The notes under the pieces are model-generated. The model saw nothing but the letters and a program-made list of their open reading frames with translations. It ran no database searches and was not told where the DNA came from. From NCBI RefSeq assembly GCF_000772045.1, contig NZ_CP009754.1, forward strand, positions 930,001 through 994,000: a DNA stretch of 64,000 nucleotides, given 5' to 3'. Below, one piece after another: positions 38,132 to 45,883 of this stretch. The DNA is from Streptomyces sp. CCM_MD2014 (GTDB taxonomy: Bacteria > Actinomycetota > Actinomycetes > Streptomycetales > Streptomycetaceae). Position numbers and translations under genes: made by a program. How positions within the stretch are numbered: position 1 is the stretch's first letter; every line of letters starts with the position of its first letter.

Positions 38132-41047
38132 GTGACAGCGCGAAACGACTCGGTTCTCGAACTGCTGCCGATGGTGTTCGCCGCCCCGGGCGAAGCGCTG
38201 GCGCGGGCGGAGGAGTTGCTGGGCGGCGACCCCTCGCCGCTGCACGCCTCGGTCGCCCATCAGGTGATCGGCATCTGGCAGCGGGACTTCGGCGACACCC
38301 GGCGGGCCCTGGCCCATCTGCGGCGCGCCCGCGACCTGGCCGCCCGCGCGGACTCGGCCGAGCGGGAGGCGGACGTCCTGGCCACGCTCGGGGTCGCACT
38401 GGTGCACGCCGGGCGTACGCGGGCGGGGCTGGCCGCGTTCGAGCAGGGGGTCGCGCGCGGGAGCGGTCACACGCGCGCGCGAGTGCTGTACCGGCGGGCG
38501 TACGTGTGGTGGGTGCTGGGCCGGCACGGCGAGGCGCTTGAGGACGTGCGGCGGGCGATCCCGGTGCTGCGGCAGGCCGACGACGTGATCTGGACGGCGC
38601 GGGCGCTGACGCTGCGGGCGACCGTGCACCTGGCGCAGGGCTCGGTGGAGCGGGCGGACGCCGACTTCACCGCGGCGGAGGCGCTGTGGGACACCACGGG
38701 CCAGGAGCACGACAAGGCCGACGCGGTGGAGAGCCGGGGCCTCGCGGCGTTCCGGTCGGGCGACGTGCCGGCGGCGCTGCGGCTCCTCGACGAGGCCGCG
38801 GAGCGGTACGCGAAGCTGGGCACGCCGACGTTCATGCTGACCATCCGGCGCTGCGAGGTGCTGATGGCGGCGGGGCTCGCCACGGAGGCGCTGGCGGAGG
38901 CGGACGGGGCGATCGCGGTGCTGGAGGGGATCGGCGGGCAGTCCACCCGCAGGGCCGAACTCCTGCTGGTGGCCGCGCGGGCGGCCCGGCTGGCGGGCGA
39001 GCCGCAGACGTCGCTCGCGCGCGCGGCGGTCGCGGTGCGGCTGTTCGCCGGGCAGCGGCGGACCTGGTACGAGACGCACGCCCGGCTGGTGCTGATCGAG
39101 GCGCGGGCCGCCACGGGGCGGGGGTCGGGCCGGCTGGTCGCGGACGCGGCGACGGTGGCGGAGCGGCTGGCGGCGTTCGGTGCGCCGGCCGCGCCCGAGG
39201 CCTCGCTCCTCGCGGGCCGGATCGCGCTGGACCTCGGCTGGACGGCCGACGCGGAACGGCATCTGGCGGTGGCCGCGCGCAGCCGGCACAGCGGGCCGCC
39301 GCTGGCGCGGATGACGGGCTGGGCGGCACAGGCGCTGCGGGCGCGGGCGGCGGGGTCGGCGCGGGGCGTGCTGGAGGCCTGCCGGCGCGGTCTTGACGTC
39401 CTCGACGACCACCGGATGACGCTGGGCGCCTCGGAGCTGCGGGCCCGGGCCACGGCGCAGGGCGCGGAACTGGCGGCGCTGGCGCAGCGGGCGTCGCTGG
39501 TCTCGGGCGGGCCGCGGCGGCTGCTGGTCTGGAGCGAGCGCTGGCGGGCGACGGTGCTGTCGGCGCCGCCGACCCGGCCGCCGGCCGATCCGGTGCTGCT
39601 GACCGCCATGACGGCGTTCCGGGAGCTCGCCGCCCGCGCGGAGGAGACCCGCTCGGACGGCGGCCGGCCGGCGCCCGCGCTGGAGCGCGAACAGCGGCGC
39701 CTGGAGCGGGAGATCCGCTCCCGCACCCTGCACATGCGGGGCGAGGCGCCCGGCGACGGCGACCGGTTCGACGTGGGGCGGCTGTTGCGACGCCTGGGCG
39801 ACGAGGTGCGGCTGGTGGAGCTGGCGGTGCTCGACGGGCGCGTGCACGTGCTGCTGTGCGGGCAGGGGCGGGTGCGGCGGTTCGAGGCCGGGCTGCTCGC
39901 CGAGGCGGAGGCGGAGGCGGAGCACGTCCAGGCGGGTCTGCGGCGGCTGGCCCATCCCGGCGCCGAGGCGCGGCTGCCGCTGGTGGAGGCGGCCGGCGCC
40001 CGGCTTCAGCACCTGCTGTTGGGGCCGGCCGCGGCGCATCTCGGCTCGGGTCCGGTCGTCGTGGTCCCGCCGGGCCGTCTGCACCGCGTGCCGTGGGCCC
40101 TGCTGCCCTCCCTGCGCGAACGCGTCCTGAGCGTGTCGCCGTCGGCCGGCAGCTGGCTGCGCGCGCGGGACACCGCTCCCCCGCCCGGCGGCCGCCAGGT
40201 CCTGGTCCGCGGCCCCGGCCTGGCGAGCGGCGGCGCCGAGATCCCGGAACTCGCGGAACGGTACGGGGCGGCGCGGGCACCGGAGGGCGGTACGGCGCGG
40301 CACCGGCCGCCCGGGCACGGGTACGGCCCGGGCGGCAGCTCACTGGAGGCTCGGTCGTCCGGCACCGAAGCGGAGGGGGCAGGGGGCCGTCCTCCGCGGG
40401 AAGGTGCGGCGCGGTCCCCCGGCGTCCCGGACGACCGGCCGCCCGGGCACGGGTACGGCCCGGGCGGCAGCTCCCTGGACGCTCGGCCGTCCGGCACCGA
40501 AGCGGAGGGGGCGGGGGGCCGTCCTCCGCGGGAAGGTGCGGCGCGGTCCCCCGGCGGCCCGGACCGGCGCGGCGGGCCCACCGTGCTGGAGGGGGACGAG
40601 GCGCGGGTGCCGACGGTGTTGCGGGAGCTGGACGGGGCCGCGCTGGCGCACATCGCGGCGCACGGGACCTTCCGGGCGGACAGCCCCTTGTTCTCTTCGC
40701 TGCGGATGGCGGACGGGCCGCTCATCGTGCACGACTTCGAGCGCCTCGACCGCAGCCCGTACCGGATCATCCTGCCCTGCTGCGACACCGCGCGCTTCGC
40801 GTCGGTCGGCGCCGACGAACTGCTCGGCCTCGTCACCGCGCTGCTGCCGCTGGGCACGGCCGGGGTGGTGGCGTGCACCGCGCCGGTCAGCGACGCCGCC
40901 GTGGTGCCGCTGATGCTCGCCCTGCACAAGGGCCTGGACGCGGGCCTGTCCTTGGCGGAGGCGTTGCGTGACGCGCGCGCCTCGCTGCCGGGCGACGCGG
41001 TGCACCAGGCGACGGGGTGGGCCTTCACGGCGTTCGGGGCGGCCTGA
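38132..41047 (+). CDS. TPR-CHAT protein (caspase-like protease domain)
   Basis: The 971-residue cytosolic protein has a long alpha-solenoid (about 10-500) of tetratricopeptide-like repeats (for example GDTRRALAHLRRARDLAARA and RHGEALEDVRRAIPVL) and a C-terminal CHAT domain (about 555-971). The CHAT dyad is intact: His844 in HIAAHGTF and Cys884 in LPCCDTA. CHAT domains are caspase-like peptidases, and several are switched on by their helical sensor part. Residues 725-812, inside the CHAT domain before the His strand, are two copies of a 44-residue Gly/Pro/Arg/Glu-rich repeat. GTG start, perhaps near-leaderless. It is divergent from the subtilase-sigma operon. Confidence 0.87.
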   Translation: MTARNDSVLELLPMVFAAPGEALARAEELLGGDPSPLHASVAHQVIGIWQRDFGDTRRALAHLRRARDLAARADSAEREADVLATLGVALVHAGRTRAGLAAFEQGVARGSGHTRARVLYRRAYVWWVLGRHGEALEDVRRAIPVLRQADDVIWTARALTLRATVHLAQGSVERADADFTAAEALWDTTGQEHDKADAVESRGLAAFRSGDVPAALRLLDEAAERYAKLGTPTFMLTIRRCEVLMAAGLATEALAEADGAIAVLEGIGGQSTRRAELLLVAARAARLAGEPQTSLARAAVAVRLFAGQRRTWYETHARLVLIEARAATGRGSGRLVADAATVAERLAAFGAPAAPEASLLAGRIALDLGWTADAERHLAVAARSRHSGPPLARMTGWAAQALRARAAGSARGVLEACRRGLDVLDDHRMTLGASELRARATAQGAELAALAQRASLVSGGPRRLLVWSERWRATVLSAPPTRPPADPVLLTAMTAFRELAARAEETRSDGGRPAPALEREQRRLEREIRSRTLHMRGEAPGDGDRFDVGRLLRRLGDEVRLVELAVLDGRVHVLLCGQGRVRRFEAGLLAEAEAEAEHVQAGLRRLAHPGAEARLPLVEAAGARLQHLLLGPAAAHLGSGPVVVVPPGRLHRVPWALLPSLRERVLSVSPSAGSWLRARDTAPPPGGRQVLVRGPGLASGGAEIPELAERYGAARAPEGGTARHRPPGHGYGPGGSSLEARSSGTEAEGAGGRPPREGAARSPGVPDDRPPGHGYGPGGSSLDARPSGTEAEGAGGRPPREGAARSPGGPDRRGGPTVLEGDEARVPTVLRELDGAALAHIAAHGTFRADSPLFSSLRMADGPLIVHDFERLDRSPYRIILPCCDTARFASVGADELLGLVTALLPLGTAGVVACTAPVSDAAVVPLMLALHKGLDAGLSLAEALRDARASLPGDAVHQATGWAFTAFGAA
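40304..40567 (+). repeat. Two tandem 132-bp repeats inside the CHAT coding region
   Basis: The unit encodes 44 residues beginning RPPGHGYGPGGSSLEARSSG and ending near GAARSPGVPDD. Copy 2 starts at 40436 and differs at a handful of bases. Being a multiple of three, it keeps the frame. It inserts a disordered loop before the catalytic His strand. Confidence 0.9.
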
Positions 41048-41076
41048 GACCGATACCCGGGCGTCCGCTCGTGCCC

Positions 41077-42921
41077 TCAGGCGGTCAGCGGTTCGGGCAG
41101 TTCCGTCAGCCAGGGCAGGGCGCCGCGGTCGCCCGCGCCGAGGCGCGTGTAGGCGCCGTAGAGGTGATTGCCGACGGTACGGACGGAGAGGGTGAGCCGC
41201 TCCGCGATCTGGCGGTTGCTCAGGCCCGCGGCGGCGAGGGTGACGATCTGCCGCTGACGGGCGGTGAGTTCGCCGAGCACCAGGCCGGAAAGCGCCGGGG
41301 TGCGGGCGCCCTGGCAGCGCCGCGCGAGGGCGGCGGCACGGGTACGGGCGGTGCGGGCGGCCCTGGGGTCGCGGTGGGCGTGTACCGCCTGGGCGCTCGC
41401 CTCGGCCGCGAAGAGCAGGAAGCCGCGCCGTTCCAGTTCCCCGGCGACCTTGTCGAGCGCCGGCCCGTCCCGGCGCGCGAGGGCGTCGGCGTGGGCGGCG
41501 AAGACACCGGTCAGGCGGCCGGTCGCCCGCTCGGGCGCACCGAACCGGACGGCGTCGTACGGGTGGTCCGCGGCGGCCGCCCGGACCGCCTCGCCGAGGT
41601 CGCCCCGTGCGGCGGCGGCCCAGGCCGCGCAGGCACCCGCCGTACCACTGCCGGCTCCGGTGCCGTCACCCGACTGTGCGAGAGCCAGGGCGAGTTCGCC
41701 GAGGCAGGCGTCGTCGTCCCCGGCCCGCAGCCCCTCGCGCGCCCAGGCCGCCGCGTCGCGCAGCCGGCCGCGCAGCCGTGCGTACCGGGCCCGCAGCGCC
41801 GCGTACGGGGCCGGCACCGGCGCCCCCTCGGCTGCCAGCCAGTCCCCGACGGGCGTCTCGACGGGCCGTACGTCCGCCTGGTCGATGCGCAGGGCGAGGA
41901 CGGCCCGCTCCGCCTCCAGAGCGGGACCGGTCCGCTCCGGGGTGCGGGCCAGGCGCCGGGCCCGCAGCCGGCCCGCGGCGGCGCGCAGGACCGGGCCGTG
42001 CAGCGGGTGGGCGAGACGGGCGGCGCCGTGGTCGTCGACGGTGACCAGGCCCTCGGCCTCCAGGTTCTCCAGAACCCGCAGGTCGAGGTCGTCCCGGCTC
42101 GGGTCCAGGGGCAGCGGTTCGGCGAAGGCGAGGCGGTCGAGGGCCTCCCGCTCCTCCGCGCGGTCGCGGACGCGGTCGAGGACCCGGGCGGTGCGCTCTC
42201 GGACCGCCCGGGTGATCGGCACGGGCCCCCGCCACGCGCGGCGGTCCGTGCCCGGTACCGGCACGAGCAGTCCCTCCTCGCGCACGGCGGTCAGGAGTTC
42301 GCGCAGCAGTCGCAGGTCCCCACGGCTCAGACGGTGCAGGCGGTCGACGGTGAGCGGTTCCAGGCCGGTGTCGGCGCCGGCCGTGAGGAGTTCCGCGGTC
42401 TCCTCGCGGGGCAGCGGTTCCAGGGCGAGGCGCGGCAGCAGTTCCCCGGACCACAGCCGGGCCACCGCGTCCGGTGCGGGGTCCCCGTCGGTGGCGACCA
42501 CCAGGAGGCGGGTGCGGCCGTGTACGGCGAGTTGGTGCAGGAGGGCGGCGGAGGAGTCGTCGAGCAGGTGTGCGTCGTCGAGCAGCAGCAGCCGTACGCC
42601 GGACAGCAGGTGGACCGCGCGGTGCAGGGTGACGGTCTCCGGCAGCAGGTGGGCGAAGGCGGCGAAGGGGATGCCCCGGGTCTCGGGCGTCCCGGCGGCC
42701 CGGGCGCAGTCCGTGCCGCGCACGGCCTCCGTCACGAGCCTGGTCTTGCCCGACCCGGCCGGTCCCGTCACCACGAGGCCGCCCCGTCCGGCCGCCACGG
42801 ACCTGCGCACCAGCTCCAGTTCGTCCGCCCGCCCGGTGAACGGCCAGGGGGCGCCGGGTGGGGTCGTGTCCCGCAGAGAAGTCGTCACAGTCGTCACGGG
42901 AACATGAGTCGGCCTACTCAT
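41077..42921 (-). CDS. LuxR-family regulator with N-terminal AAA ATPase domain
   Basis: The 614-residue regulator has Walker A VVTGPAGSGKT near residue 52 and Walker B VRLLLLDDAH near 110. A helical mid-region follows, then a C-terminal LuxR HTH (LTARQRQIVTLAAAGLSNRQIAERLTLSVRTVGNHLYGAYTRLG, about 550-595). It is a shorter relative of the LAL/STAND activators, which bind ATP and an inducer before activating transcription. The ATG follows AGGG inside a 13-base palindrome. It is convergent with the CHAT gene (29 bases between stops) and divergent from the astacin-like gene, its most likely target. Confidence 0.85.
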   Translation of the reverse strand: MSRPTHVPVTTVTTSLRDTTPPGAPWPFTGRADELELVRRSVAAGRGGLVVTGPAGSGKTRLVTEAVRGTDCARAAGTPETRGIPFAAFAHLLPETVTLHRAVHLLSGVRLLLLDDAHLLDDSSAALLHQLAVHGRTRLLVVATDGDPAPDAVARLWSGELLPRLALEPLPREETAELLTAGADTGLEPLTVDRLHRLSRGDLRLLRELLTAVREEGLLVPVPGTDRRAWRGPVPITRAVRERTARVLDRVRDRAEEREALDRLAFAEPLPLDPSRDDLDLRVLENLEAEGLVTVDDHGAARLAHPLHGPVLRAAAGRLRARRLARTPERTGPALEAERAVLALRIDQADVRPVETPVGDWLAAEGAPVPAPYAALRARYARLRGRLRDAAAWAREGLRAGDDDACLGELALALAQSGDGTGAGSGTAGACAAWAAAARGDLGEAVRAAAADHPYDAVRFGAPERATGRLTGVFAAHADALARRDGPALDKVAGELERRGFLLFAAEASAQAVHAHRDPRAARTARTRAAALARRCQGARTPALSGLVLGELTARQRQIVTLAAAGLSNRQIAERLTLSVRTVGNHLYGAYTRLGAGDRGALPWLTELPEPLTA

Positions 42922-42934
42922 CCCTGATACAGGG
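42922..42934. promoter_or_regulatory. Palindrome CCCTG-ATA-CAGGG next to the LuxR start codon
   Basis: This perfect 5+3+5 palindrome directly abuts the LuxR-gene ATG in the 63-base gap shared with the divergent astacin-like gene. It could be an operator for either gene; it also supplies the AGGG ribosome site. Confidence 0.4.
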
Positions 42935-42984
42935 TGACTTGAGTACCCCTCGACTCAGGCGCCGGCGGCGGGCCGGACGGCACC

Positions 42985-44073
42985 ATGACGGCCATGACCG
43001 CACGCTACTGCTCGCTGCCGCGGCAGCCTGCCCCCGTGCTCGCGCCGGGGCTGGCCGCCGAGCGCGTCGCCGCGCTCGTCGGCGGGCAGCGCATGTGGGT
43101 CAACGGAACCGTGCTGCACTACTGCTTCCTCGGGGGCGACGTCGACGCCTCGGTGGTCCCGATGCCGGGCGCCGGCCGGCCCCGGCGGGGTTCGTGGGCC
43201 GGGACCGAGGAGCAGCGGGACGTGGTGCGCGACTGCTTCCGGGAGTGGCGGGACCTCGGCATCGGGCTCGACCTCACCGAGGTCCGCGACCGGTCCGAGG
43301 CGGAGCTGCGCATCGGCTTCGAGCCGGGCGACGGGTCCTGGTCGGCGGTGGGCAAGGACGCGCTCCGGGTCGGTCTCAACGACCGTACGATGAATTTCGG
43401 CTGGGACCTGACCGCGCCGGGCGAGCGTGCGACGGCCCTGCACCAGATCGGGCACGCGCTCGGGATGCTGCACGAGCACCAGAGCCCGTTCGCCGGCATC
43501 CTCTGGGACGACGAGGCCGTCTACGCCGAACTGGCGGGCCCGCCCAACCACTGGAGCCGGGAGCGGACCTTCCACAACATCCTGCGCAAGCTCGACGGCG
43601 ACGAGGCCAACGGCCCGGTCTGGGACCCGCAGTCGATCATGGAGTACCCGTTCCCGTCGGGTCTGATACTGGAGCCCGAGCACTACCGTTCCGGCCTGTA
43701 CCCGCCCGGTGTCCTCTCCGCCGCCGACAAGGAGTTCGCCCTGCGCTGGTACCCGCCCACCGGCCGGCCCGGTCCGCTGGTGCCCTTCCGCTCGGTGCCG
43801 CTGGGTCTCGGTCCCGGTGAGCAGGCCGACTTCCGGGTGGATCCGCCGGAGACCCGCGAGTACACCGTGGGCACCTTCGGCGACAGCGACGCCGTCGTCG
43901 TGGTCTTCGAGGAGCGGGACGGCGTGCCCCGCTACTTCGCCGGACAGGACGACGGGGGCAGCCCCCGCAACGCCACGATCAGGGCCCGTCTCGTCAAGGG
44001 CCGCCGCTATGTCGTCCGGGTGCGCCTGTACTCCTCGTGGGGTGCGGGCGAGACGGCGGTCATGTACTGGTGA
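42985..44073 (+). CDS. Astacin-like (M12) metallopeptidase homologue lacking the catalytic Glu
   Basis: The 362-residue protein has the astacin-type layout up to about residue 250: three zinc-ligand histidines in HQIGHALGMLHEH (His153, His157, His163) and the Met-turn SIMEY (Met219, Tyr221). A C-terminal beta-sandwich of about 100 residues follows. The normal HExxH glutamate is replaced by Gln154 (codon CAG), which should abolish or strongly reduce hydrolysis while keeping zinc. No signal peptide is seen at MTAMTARYCSLPRQPAP, so it may be cytosolic or use another export route. Either ATG (42985 or 42994) could start it. It may bind rather than cut proteins. Confidence 0.82.
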   Translation: MTAMTARYCSLPRQPAPVLAPGLAAERVAALVGGQRMWVNGTVLHYCFLGGDVDASVVPMPGAGRPRRGSWAGTEEQRDVVRDCFREWRDLGIGLDLTEVRDRSEAELRIGFEPGDGSWSAVGKDALRVGLNDRTMNFGWDLTAPGERATALHQIGHALGMLHEHQSPFAGILWDDEAVYAELAGPPNHWSRERTFHNILRKLDGDEANGPVWDPQSIMEYPFPSGLILEPEHYRSGLYPPGVLSAADKEFALRWYPPTGRPGPLVPFRSVPLGLGPGEQADFRVDPPETREYTVGTFGDSDAVVVVFEERDGVPRYFAGQDDGGSPRNATIRARLVKGRRYVVRVRLYSSWGAGETAVMYW

Positions 44074-44257
44074 CCGCACGGCTCGCAGACGCCCGGGCGC
44101 CGTGGCCACGAACCGGCGCCGGGGGCCGGCCGCGGAACGTCTCCTTCGGGGGAGGGCGGACGTTCCGCGGCCCACGCCGTGTCCGCCGCTGGGGGGCGGC
44201 GGGCACGGCCATGCGTTCGAGGCGGACGCGCCGGACGGAACCGGTGCCCCAGACGAA

Positions 44258-44293
44258 AAGGGTCTGCGCGAGCTTCCGCCCGCGCAGACCCTT
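44258..44293. terminator. Terminator hairpin between astacin-like gene and tRNA-Pro
   Basis: AAGGGTCTGCGCG pairs perfectly with CGCGCAGACCCTT around a 10-base loop, with AAAA on one flank. It can end the tRNA transcript (minus strand), 10 bases beyond the tRNA 3' end, and also messages from the plus-strand gene. Confidence 0.8.
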
Positions 44294-44302
44294 CGTACAC
44301 CG

Positions 44303-44376
<74 letters not shown>

Positions 44377-44539
44377 GTGCGCGATCCGCGTTCTCCGTGA
44401 TCGCGCTGGTCAAGCCTACCCCATCCGGTGATCACATGACGAGACGGCTTTGCGCCGCCTCGCCCACCAGGCGTTACCTCGCACGGTGCGTACCGAAAGA
44501 ACTCAGAGAGCAGAACGAAACGAACCCCGCGGCGACGAC

Positions 44540-45463
44540 GTGACCGGCGACCGCTCCGCGCGGCGTGCCGTCACCGTCTTCCCGGTCCTCGTCCTCCTGG
44601 CCGGCGCCCTCGGCCTGCTGCTGCCCGGGAGTTTCACCGGGTGGGGCGAGGCGGTGCCGTACCTGCTGGGTGTCGTGATGTTCTGCATGGGCATCACCAT
44701 GACCCCGGAGGACTTCCGCGGGGTCGCGCGGCGCCCCTGGGCGGTGGCGCTGGGGCTGGTCGCGCACTACGTCATCATGCCGGGGCTCGGCTGGGCCGTC
44801 GCCCACCTGCTCGACCTGCCCCCGCAGCTCGCCGCCGGCGTGATCCTGGTCGGCTGCGCGCCCAGCGGTACGGCGTCCAACGTGGTGACCTACCTGGCCC
44901 GCGGCGACGTCGCCCTGTCGGTCTCGGTGGCCACCGTCTCCACGCTGGTCGCCCCGCTGGTCACCCCGCCGCTGACGCTGCTGCTGGCCGGCGAGTACCT
45001 CCCGGTGGACGCGGGGTCCATGGTCACGGACATCCTCAAGACGGTGCTGCTGCCGGTGCTCGCGGGCGTCGTCGTACGGCTCCTCGCGGGACGGTACGTG
45101 CAGCGGGCGCTGCCGGCGCTGCCCTGGCTGTCCGCGCTGACCGTCGCCGTGATCGTGGCGGTGGTGGTGGCGGGCAGCGCGGACGCCATCAAGTCGGCCG
45201 CGGGGCTGGTCTTCGTCGCGGTCGTGCTGCACAACGGCCTCGGGCTCGCCCTCGGTTACGGCGCGGGGCGCCTGGGCCGGCTGGGCGAGCCCGGCAGCCG
45301 TGCCATGGCCTTCGAGGTCGGCATGCAGAACTCCGGCCTCGCCGCGTCGCTGGCCACCGCCCACTTCAGTCCACTCGCCGCCCTGCCGGCCGCGGTTTTC
45401 TCCGTCTGGCACAACGTCTCCGGTGCGGTGGTCGCCGCGTGGTTGTCGCGGCGGGGGCGGTGA
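44540..45463 (+). CDS. BASS-family (bile acid:sodium symporter-like) transporter
   Basis: The 307-residue protein has nine to ten predicted helices. Signature stretches are VVMFCMGITMTPEDFRGV in the first repeat, ILVGCAPSGTASNVVTYLARGDVALS (the crossed-helix motif), and GMQNSGLAASLATAHF near the C-terminus. Family members move organic anions such as bile acids, pyruvate or pantoate with sodium. The GTG at 44540 is chosen because hydrophobic sequence begins shortly after; the ribosome site is weak, and a start up to 30 codons earlier is possible. A tandem repeat array begins 6 bases after the stop. Confidence 0.85.
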   Translation: MTGDRSARRAVTVFPVLVLLAGALGLLLPGSFTGWGEAVPYLLGVVMFCMGITMTPEDFRGVARRPWAVALGLVAHYVIMPGLGWAVAHLLDLPPQLAAGVILVGCAPSGTASNVVTYLARGDVALSVSVATVSTLVAPLVTPPLTLLLAGEYLPVDAGSMVTDILKTVLLPVLAGVVVRLLAGRYVQRALPALPWLSALTVAVIVAVVVAGSADAIKSAAGLVFVAVVLHNGLGLALGYGAGRLGRLGEPGSRAMAFEVGMQNSGLAASLATAHFSPLAALPAAVFSVWHNVSGAVVAAWLSRRGR

Positions 45464-45468
45464 GCCGG

Positions 45469-45603
45469 CCTGCGGCCGGCTGAGCGGAGCCGCGGTGCCT
45501 GCGGTCGGCTGAGCGGAGCCGCGGTGCCTGCGGCCGGCTGAGCAGAGCCGCGGTGCCTGCGGCCGGCTGAGCAGAGCCGCGGTGCCTGCGGCCGGCTGAG
45601 CGG
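45469..45603. repeat. 29-bp tandem repeat array, about 4.7 copies
   Basis: Units start at 45469, 45498, 45527, 45556 and 45585 (partial). The unit begins CCTGCGGCCGGCTGAGCGG; copies vary only by C/T and G/A changes. Each unit contains short self-complementary stretches (AGCCG/CGGCT) that could fold. It lies just after the transporter stop. There are no spacers, so it is not a CRISPR array. Confidence 0.93.
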
Positions 45604-45687
45604 GGAAGCGCCGTTTCGCCGGGGGCCACTGTCCGGCCGCGGGTGCGTTCTGGCCGGTCGGGCTCGCGCGGCGGGGCCGCATGAGGT

Positions 45688-45720
45688 CACAGACCCGTGC
45701 CCCTTCGGGGCGCGGCTGTG
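45688..45720. terminator. Hairpin in the transporter/MocA intergenic region
   Basis: CACAG..CCGTGCCCC pairs with GGGGCGCGG..CTGTG around a TTC loop, with a two-base bulge. It probably ends transcripts from the BASS gene. Apart from the repeat array, this hairpin and the operator at 45790, the 420-base gap 45464-45883 shows nothing. Confidence 0.5.
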
Positions 45721-45789
45721 GCCGTGCGCAGGGCCGCCGCGCCGATGACGTCGCTCGGCCCGGGCGGCCGTCAGGACGGCCCGTGATGT

Positions 45790-45804
45790 TTGTCCTGTCA
45801 AACG
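45790..45804. promoter_or_regulatory. LacI-type operator, site 1 (before MocA-type gene)
   Basis: TTGTCCTGTCAAACG matches, with one difference, the reverse strand of the site at 48838-48852 before the LacI and PhyH genes. The extended form GTTTGTCCTGTCAAAC is a near-palindrome. TTGACA follows at 45805-45810. Confidence 0.55.
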
Positions 45805-45883
45805 GTTGACATGATGCGGGCGTCCGCCCAGGGTGGCCGGGACGGATCACGCTGGACGGATCACGGACGGATGAGGTGCTCGC

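Noticed and set aside
38057..40318. Long minus-strand frame opposite the CHAT gene
   Set aside because: Arg/Pro/Gln-rich antisense shadow; the plus strand encodes clear TPR and CHAT motifs.
45469..45603. Possible CRISPR array (29-bp direct repeats)
   Set aside because: Copies are head-to-tail without unique spacers and no cas genes are in the window.
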